Shown one piece after another: positions 58,521 to 64,000 of a stretch of 64,000 nucleotides of DNA (its first letter is position 1; the number at the start of each line of letters is the position of its first letter). The stretch is from Forficula auricularia (taxonomy: Eukaryota; Arthropoda; Insecta; Dermaptera; Forficulidae), in NCBI GenBank assembly GCA_024734495.1, contig JALMQS010000068.1, positions 2,016,075 through 2,080,074 of the forward strand, given 5' to 3'. The notes beneath the pieces were generated by a model. It saw only the letters and a list, made by a program, of their open reading frames with translations, was not told where the DNA came from and made no database searches. The position numbers were made by a program, and so were the translations under genes.

Positions 58521-59174
58521 AAAAGACTGATGATGAAGGTCAAACCTTTGAAACAATATTCTACAATATATATATATATAAATATATTCTACAATATATA
58601 TATATATATATATACGAGCTGTTACGGGCATGCCGAAGGTATGCCCTCGCAGCTCAGACCTCCAGGCGTGTGGCGTCTCGGGATGGGATTATTACATGTC
58701 CAAAATTGATTACATCCCAAAAATACTCTGGGTTTAATTTGTATATAAAATGTTTTTGTGGATGAAAATTGATCATGGAAGATTTTTGACGCAATTTTAT
58801 ATTATTCTAAAGAGTAAGTGTACTAAACAAAAATTTTAGAATATTAATATTTTGCCCAATCTTTCGCCCCCATGCGCTTATTTCGGGGAGTTGATTTGGC
58901 AGAAATAAATTCACAGTTTTCTAAAGAATAAGTGTACTAAATTTGGTCCAGATCAAACAAAGAGTTTACAATTTTAATATTTTGCCCCCTCTTTCACCCC
59001 CACAATGGAAACTAATTTATATTAGATTTGTTCATCCAATTTTGCTGCCAATTAATGTTTATATTGAATTTGAACCTTCTAACTATTCATGAAGTACTAA
59101 AAAAAACTTTTTTCTATCAGACACGGGAGGATTTTATTTATACGGTATAGAATACTTGAATTCGTTATATATAC

Positions 59175-59275
59175 ACTATGTATAGTTTGTATATGTTTAT
59201 TTGTTTGAAGCAGAGGACAACCTCATTGATTTATCTTCTTTATGAATCAACAACTTTGCTACTTTCAGGAAAACA
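59175..59275 (+). repeat. 90-bp dispersed repeat beside (TA)n
   Basis: GAAGCAGAGGACAACCTCAT then TTTATGAATCAACAAC. Confidence 0.8.
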
Positions 59276-60224
59276 AATCTTTTCAATCGATGAAAACAAT
59301 CATTGGAATAAATGAAATTTAAGAATTTACCATTTCTTGTTTGAATCTGACAAGCTTTCGGAAGAATCTTTTTTTTTAAACTTTTATAAAATAAATAATT
59401 AATTTGAGATATATTTTTTGACTAATTAATAGTGTTAGTCGTATTTTTAGATATAAATATTGAAGTAATGTTATTTCTTGGAGTTTTCTTCAAACCTCTC
59501 TCCTCTTTATTTTACTATGGAAATTAAAATAACGTACAGCACCTATGTATGATAATCACCAATTAATTTCTATACATAGTATGGGTACGTACTGTAAAAT
59601 TTCGGAGAAAAATTGAAATTTTAAAAGTCTCTTGAGTCAAAAAATTGTTTTACGTTAATGCCGGTCTGTGAGTGAATGAGTCTGTATTCAAATTTTGTGA
59701 ACATATACATTAGCTTAAAAACCAATAAGAAGTCCAAAACGAAATTTTAAATTTAGCTTTTAGGATTTTGCACGAACGTAAAATAGTGCCCTATTAATAT
59801 CATATCGCGACAATGTCTTTTTATCGATTTATTTTAGATATTTTTTATCTAAAGTACCGTATTTGCGTATATAACCCGCGTATATGCCCACTTTTATTTT
59901 TAACGAAAAATTTTAGATTTAATTTTATACCACGCATATTGAGTGCGTTTGATTTCCTGGACTATTGAGTTTTGGGTATTTCATGCTGATTTGCGGTCCC
60001 AATGATAGTGTTGTACAATTCAGGATTAATTTATAATATTATTATTTATATCTTATATCATAATTAAATTTTGATACGTATCTATATTATTCTCAATCAT
60101 ACTAGAATATAAATAATTTATTTAATAATAATATCCCCCAATATAAAAGACAGCTAGTAGTTGATTAAAAATTTCTATAAAAAATCAAGAGTGATGGTCA
60201 ACTACTAAATCTGACATGTTATAG

Positions 60225-60360
60225 ATTATTTTTATTATGCCAGAAGGGATGTATTTTTTTTTTACTCCTTCGGGAATAGAAGCCGAATACCACTTATGCA
60301 ATCCTGACACTTGGCTTGCCTATCGATGTGTAACTGTATTTGACATATAGCACACGTAAA
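60225..60360 (-). repeat. Decayed tRNA-like unit
   Basis: The plus strand has CTTCGGGAATAGAAGCCGAA where the intact copies have the B-box stem, followed by CAATCC and a TTGACATA-type end. Degenerate member of the tRNA-like family. Confidence 0.5.
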
Positions 60361-61435
60361 ATTGTTCACTTGTAAATCGATCTTGATCACTAAAAAATTT
60401 AAAAATTTAAAAAAATTTTGAGACTTTTTTTTGTAGGCTTTAAGATTTTTTTTTTAATTGAAATCGCATCCTGTTTTACGAAAGTATAAAAAATTTCAAA
60501 TTCAAAAAACGGAAGACTCCGATATTTGTCAAATCTTTTATATTCAAGATTTCATAAATATTGATCAAAGGGATCCATCCCAAGAACAAACACAGAGACA
60601 TTTTATAAAAATTACATTTTGGACTCAGTGGGAAACTTCAAAATCGGAAAAATTTTCACCAAAATGTTTTTTTAAGATTACAAGTATCTATATCTATTTG
60701 TTTTGTATTAAATTACGTGTTTAGTAAACTCGCATGGTGCAGGAATATCTGGCTAGAGTTTTACAAATATCATTTTTTTTTTTTTTAAATTGAAATTCTA
60801 GTATGCTGAGAGAACCTAGACTCAAAACATCTTCGATATTCTCCTTTGAAATAAAAACTTATTAGAGAGAAAGAATAAATTGATTATCTTTCAAGAGAAA
60901 GGAAAGATAATGATGTAGAATTTGAGAACAAAAAACCCAAGTTGATTTCTTAAATCTCGGGAGAGAAATTAATTATCGTTTAAAAGAGAATCGAAGAGTT
61001 TATCAAATAATGAGTTTTGATGATTTAATCTCGAGAAGAAATTAAGATATTGTTAAAATCTCTTTAAGTGTTCCTTCTAGAGTTGTTTCCAAATCAAATA
61101 ATTGGAATTCCAATTGAAAATGATATTTTTCTAAAAGGATCACCTTTCCATCGTTTTAACATTATTAGTTTTAATCATTTAGAATAGTGATCGGCAAACA
61201 AAAACCAAGACCAAGGCTGTGATAGTCTCGGTATTGGTTTTGGTCTTGCAGACGTATGATCACTGAACAATCAGTCTTGGTCTTGGTTTTATCGTGCTAG
61301 TCTTGGTCTTGGTCTTGGTATTTCTTGCAAGATTCTTGCAGTTTTATTTAAGTTAAGACTTTCAGTTTATTTTTATTACCTATAGTTGCAATTAGTATTA
61401 AATCATAATATTACTATAATCAGGTAAATAAATAA

Positions 61436-61515
61436 AAAGAAACAAAGAGGCTGTCCTCCGCTTGTAAATAAACATAGACACCTATATCTATCAAATATAG
61501 GTATATGTATATTAG
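61436..61515 (-). repeat. 90-bp dispersed repeat
   Basis: AAGAAACAAAGAGGCTGTCC, then TCCGCTTGTAAATAAACATA, near the left edge of the 61.5k foldback. Confidence 0.7.
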
Positions 61516-62113
61516 GATGGTCCTTATTTTGGATATTTTCGAATTTTTACGCTGACAAGGGCTCATATGGTTCGTAATAAATAAAAAATAAAAAAAATAT
61601 CCCCAAGTTTCAAGTCTCTATCTCATTTAAAACCTGTGCCACCAGCGATTTAAGTTTCTCACCTAATTAACATGGGGCTTTTGACATTGAAAGGTCAATT
61701 TTTTTATTCCGGCCAAAGTAATGGTTCAAAAAATTTGAAACTCTTTAGACTTTATCCTTATAATAGCAGCTATCCCTCAGAATTACTACAGATTTTTAGC
61801 TATTATAATTTTCGAGTCTGTAACTTACTAATACTAAGATATAGCAGTAATTTATCTAGATGTAACTCCAAAATTGTAATAGCTAAAAATCTGTAAAAAT
61901 TCTAAAGGATAGCTACTATTATAAGGATAAAGTCTACAGAGTTTCAATTTTTTTGAACAATTACTTAACGAGAAACTTATATCGCTGGGGGCACAGGTTA
62001 TAATTGTGATAGAGACTTGAAACTTGGAGGATATTTTTTTATTTATTTCGAACCATATGAACCCTTGTCAGCGTAAAAATTCGAAAATACCAAAAATAAA
62101 GACCTCTCTAATG
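61512..62113. mobile_element. 600-bp foldback nested in the hAT-like element
   Basis: Arms TCGAATTTTTACGCTGACAA and its inverse TTGTCAGCGTAAAAATTCGA, with CATATGGTTCG / CGAACCATATG next. A further inner hairpin lies around 61740-61950 (ACTTTATCCTTATAATAG). Confidence 0.85.
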
Positions 62114-62189
62114 TATATATATATATTATATATTTGTTTGAAAAAATAAATAAATAATATATATACACACATATTTATATATATATTTG

Positions 62190-62285
62190 ATATATATAGG
62201 TATTTATGTTTATTTGCATCAAGCAGAGGATAACCTCTTTGTTTCTCTTTATGAATCAACGACTCTGCTACTCTAGGCAAAATAA
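62190..62285 (+). repeat. 90-bp dispersed repeat beside (TA)n
   Basis: TTTATTTGCATCAAGCAGAG, GATAACCTC, then TTTATGAATCAACGACTC; near the right edge of the 61.5k foldback, so the foldback is bracketed by inverted members of this family. Confidence 0.8.
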
Positions 62286-62924
62286 AAACTTTTCAATTAA
62301 TCTAAATAAATATTGAAAAAAACATGTCATTTTATTTTCATTACTATGAAACTTTTTAACAAAGTAATTTCATTTGAATAAAAAATAAAAATGAATCAAT
62401 TACAAGTGTATTTAATAAATCTAAATTTTGAAAAAATGTAAGAAAGAAAAAGCAGTATGTATTTAAAGATTTTACAACAAGATTCAATACATGTTGAGCG
62501 ATCTTAAATTATTAAATCAGTTTTTGGTGTTTGACTGATAACTTTTGTAAATGTCTTGAAATTTTTTAAAATTTGTATTTTATCGTATATATTTAAATTT
62601 ATACACATTTTAAAAATATTGAATTTTTTTTCAAGAATCTTGAATTAACAGTCTTGTTTTAGAAAAATTCTTGTAAAACGACTCTTGGTATCATTCTTGG
62701 GTCTTGGTCATGGTCTTGTTAACTGAGTCTTGTTTTTGATATTGTTGTGAGTGATTTAGTCTTAGTCTTGGTGCAATACTAAGACCCATAATTTAGATAA
62801 TTTAGAACTTAAAATGAAAGAAATAATTTCGAAATGTTGTGTTCTATGATCTGATAACGACAGTGGTAAAAATCACCAGAGTGTCTTCTACTTAATTCGA
62901 GTAGATATTAATAATTTGTATTAT

Positions 62925-63030
62925 ATGCCGGAAGGGTTGTATTCACCATCTCGGGTATAGAACTCAAGTACCAAAAACCAATCCTGACCAATGGCTATTC
63001 TCTTGATTCACGTTCATAGATTTTCCTCAT
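62925..63030 (-). repeat. Decayed tRNA-like unit
   Basis: Plus strand ATCTCGGGTATAGAACTC matches the B-box region of the family with substitutions, next to CCGGAAGGGTTG. Confidence 0.5.
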
Positions 63031-63143
63031 ATTTCCTATATTTTATTCATCAATATCTATTTTATTATGTTATCCAGTTATGATTAATTTCTTTCTCCTT
63101 GCATTTATAATTATACATTTCTTAATACATAATAATCAATAAA

Positions 63144-63484
63144 GGTTTGAGCATCTTCTTTTTGAAAATAGTTGGAATGTTTTTCAAAAATCAGCTCAGG
63201 TTCAGATTAATAAATCAATTTTAAAAGAGAAAGAATTTAATAATTTTTAGGACAGATTCTAAGATTTTAATAGAAATATTATTAAATTGCGATATCAGGT
63301 TAGACTCCTGGGGGGATGAATCCCCTCTGATATCGCAATTTAATAATATTTCTATTAAAATCTTAGAATCTGTCCTAAAAATTAAATTCTTTCTCTTTTA
63401 AAATTGATTTATTAATCTGAACCCGAGCTGATCTTGAAAAACATTCCAACCATTTTCAAAAAGAAGATGCTCAAATCTTTACTT
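63144..63484. mobile_element. Foldback with tRNA-like T-arm remnant at its centre
   Basis: Arms from GAGCATCTTCTTTTTGAAAA to its inverse near 63470 pair over about 145 bp. The loop keeps GGTTAGACTCCTGG, a remnant of the tRNA-like B-box. The right arm is duplicated again at 63690-63770. Confidence 0.75.
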
Positions 63485-63599
63485 TTATATTTTAAATAGG
63501 AGGACTTGTATGAAAAACTTTTTTTTCATTTTAAGCTAAATTTTTTAATTTCCGTTATATATTAATGGAGTGAAGAATTTCTATGCTTATATCTTATAT

Positions 63600-63715
63600 T
63601 GCGATTCAGAGAGAGGTTTTTTGTCTCGAGGGTGTGAGCTGACTGCCCGGAAAGCATGTTAGTTCTCAGGTTCGACTCCTGGAGGGATGAATCCCCTCTG
63701 ATATCGCAATTTAAT
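63600..63715 (+). repeat. tRNA-like SINE-type unit
   Basis: Contains TGAGCTGACTGCCCGGA, similar to the putative A-box region at 5.8k and 20.6k, and B-box GGTTCGACTCC followed by GGGATGAATCCCCTCTGATA. Same family as the palindromic tRNA-like elements but in plus orientation. Confidence 0.65.
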
Positions 63716-64000
63716 AATATTTCTATTAAAATCTTAGAATCTGTCCTAAAAATTAAATTCTTTCTCCCATAATAATCAATCTTAAAAATTTATTGGAAGG
63801 GCCGAAATTTTTCAAGGGCTTTTTAAGTGTTGCATTTTCTGATGAACTCCTACTTATTTTGTTTGCATTAAAAAAACATTAAAAATACTTCGTTATTAAA
63901 AATAAATATAACTCTTACGCCTAGGCGACTTATTGCCTCAATTTATTTATTTTAATAATATATTTAATACGTTTTTCTGTTTAGTTTTTAATTTTTAATT

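Larger units (their letters stand above)
61185..62790. mobile_element. hAT-like element with TCTTGG-rich ends
   Basis: Both termini carry clusters of TCTTGG / CCAAGA (61205-61350 and 62640-62785). The left end TAGTGATCGG is preceded by ATTTAGAA (61177-61184) and the right end is followed by ATTTAGAT (62791-62798), 7 of 8 matching. The interior is interrupted by the foldback 61512-62113. Confidence 0.6.
57594..64000 (-). other. Upstream intron or flank of the collagen gene
   Basis: 6.4 kb without a recognisable exon. It contains a foldback at 58381-58520, three members of a 90-bp dispersed repeat beside (TA)n tracts, a decayed tRNA-like segment near 60.23k, the hAT-like element 61185-62790 with a nested foldback, and tRNA-like foldbacks at 62.9-63.8k. 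The 57.66-58.26k and 58.6-59.15k stretches show nothing I can name. Confidence 0.7.

Noticed and set aside
59865..59920. ACCGTATTTGCGTATATAACCCGCG motif resembling the end of a widespread animal MITE
   Set aside because: Only one end is visible and no partner terminus was found, so no element is claimed.

Overview
This window looks like AT-rich (roughly 70% A+T) insect nuclear DNA. The evidence is spliced exons with consensus GT/AG sites separated by introns of 67 bp to about 20 kb, very dense MITE and foldback transposons, hAT and piggyBac elements with target-site duplications, a LINE tail and tRNA-derived SINE-like units. A beetle or similar insect with a repeat-rich genome is my guess, and the order is not proven. 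No bacterial operons, rRNA or CRISPR are seen.

The only host gene I can support is one collagen gene on the minus strand. Eleven coding exons lie between 57,593 and 3,847 (transcript order: 57.6k, 37.86k, 37.49k, 37.27k, 32.2k, 15.9k, 15.6k, 6.9k, 4.2k, 4.05k, 3.9k). All junction phases agree, giving 948 nt or 316 uninterrupted codons. Both the 5' end (signal or membrane region) and the 3' end lie outside the window. Exon sizes (36, 36, 72, 69, 180, 106, 98, 127, 89, 90, 45 nt) do not follow the 54-nt fibrillar-collagen rule, and the Gly-X-Y tract is broken by short non-collagenous stretches. It is therefore a non-fibrillar collagen. A MACIT-like (XIII/XXIII/XXV) chain is my tentative reading, with multiplexin or FACIT-like types possible.

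The rest is intron or flank, built largely from transposons. Region by region: 1-3.8k holds a MITE, a decayed hAT/GTF2IRD2-type transposase and a 5'-truncated LINE. 4.2-6.8k has a palindromic element with a tRNA-like core. 7-15.5k has piggyBac-type MITEs, minisatellites and a long (TA)n. 15.9-32k is the densest: a hAT element with a perfect 8-bp duplication, foldbacks, a DUF4817-like transposon fragment, a hAT element inserted into one arm of a 2-kb inverted repeat, and a TA-flanked element full of tandem repeats. 37.9-57.5k holds a 1.6-kb palindrome, a 2.2-kb terminal-inverted-repeat element with CCACAACGCGTTGTGG-type motifs and an internal hammerhead-like core, and further hAT elements. 57.6-64k holds a hAT-like element carrying a nested foldback, and more tRNA-like elements.

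The most interesting aspects are the phase-consistent collagen with its unusual interruptions, the reconstructable nested transposon insertions, and the many long hairpins that would be transcribed inside collagen introns. I found no convincing evidence of a wholly new biological system. The foldback elements with tRNA-like or ribozyme-like cores are the best leads.
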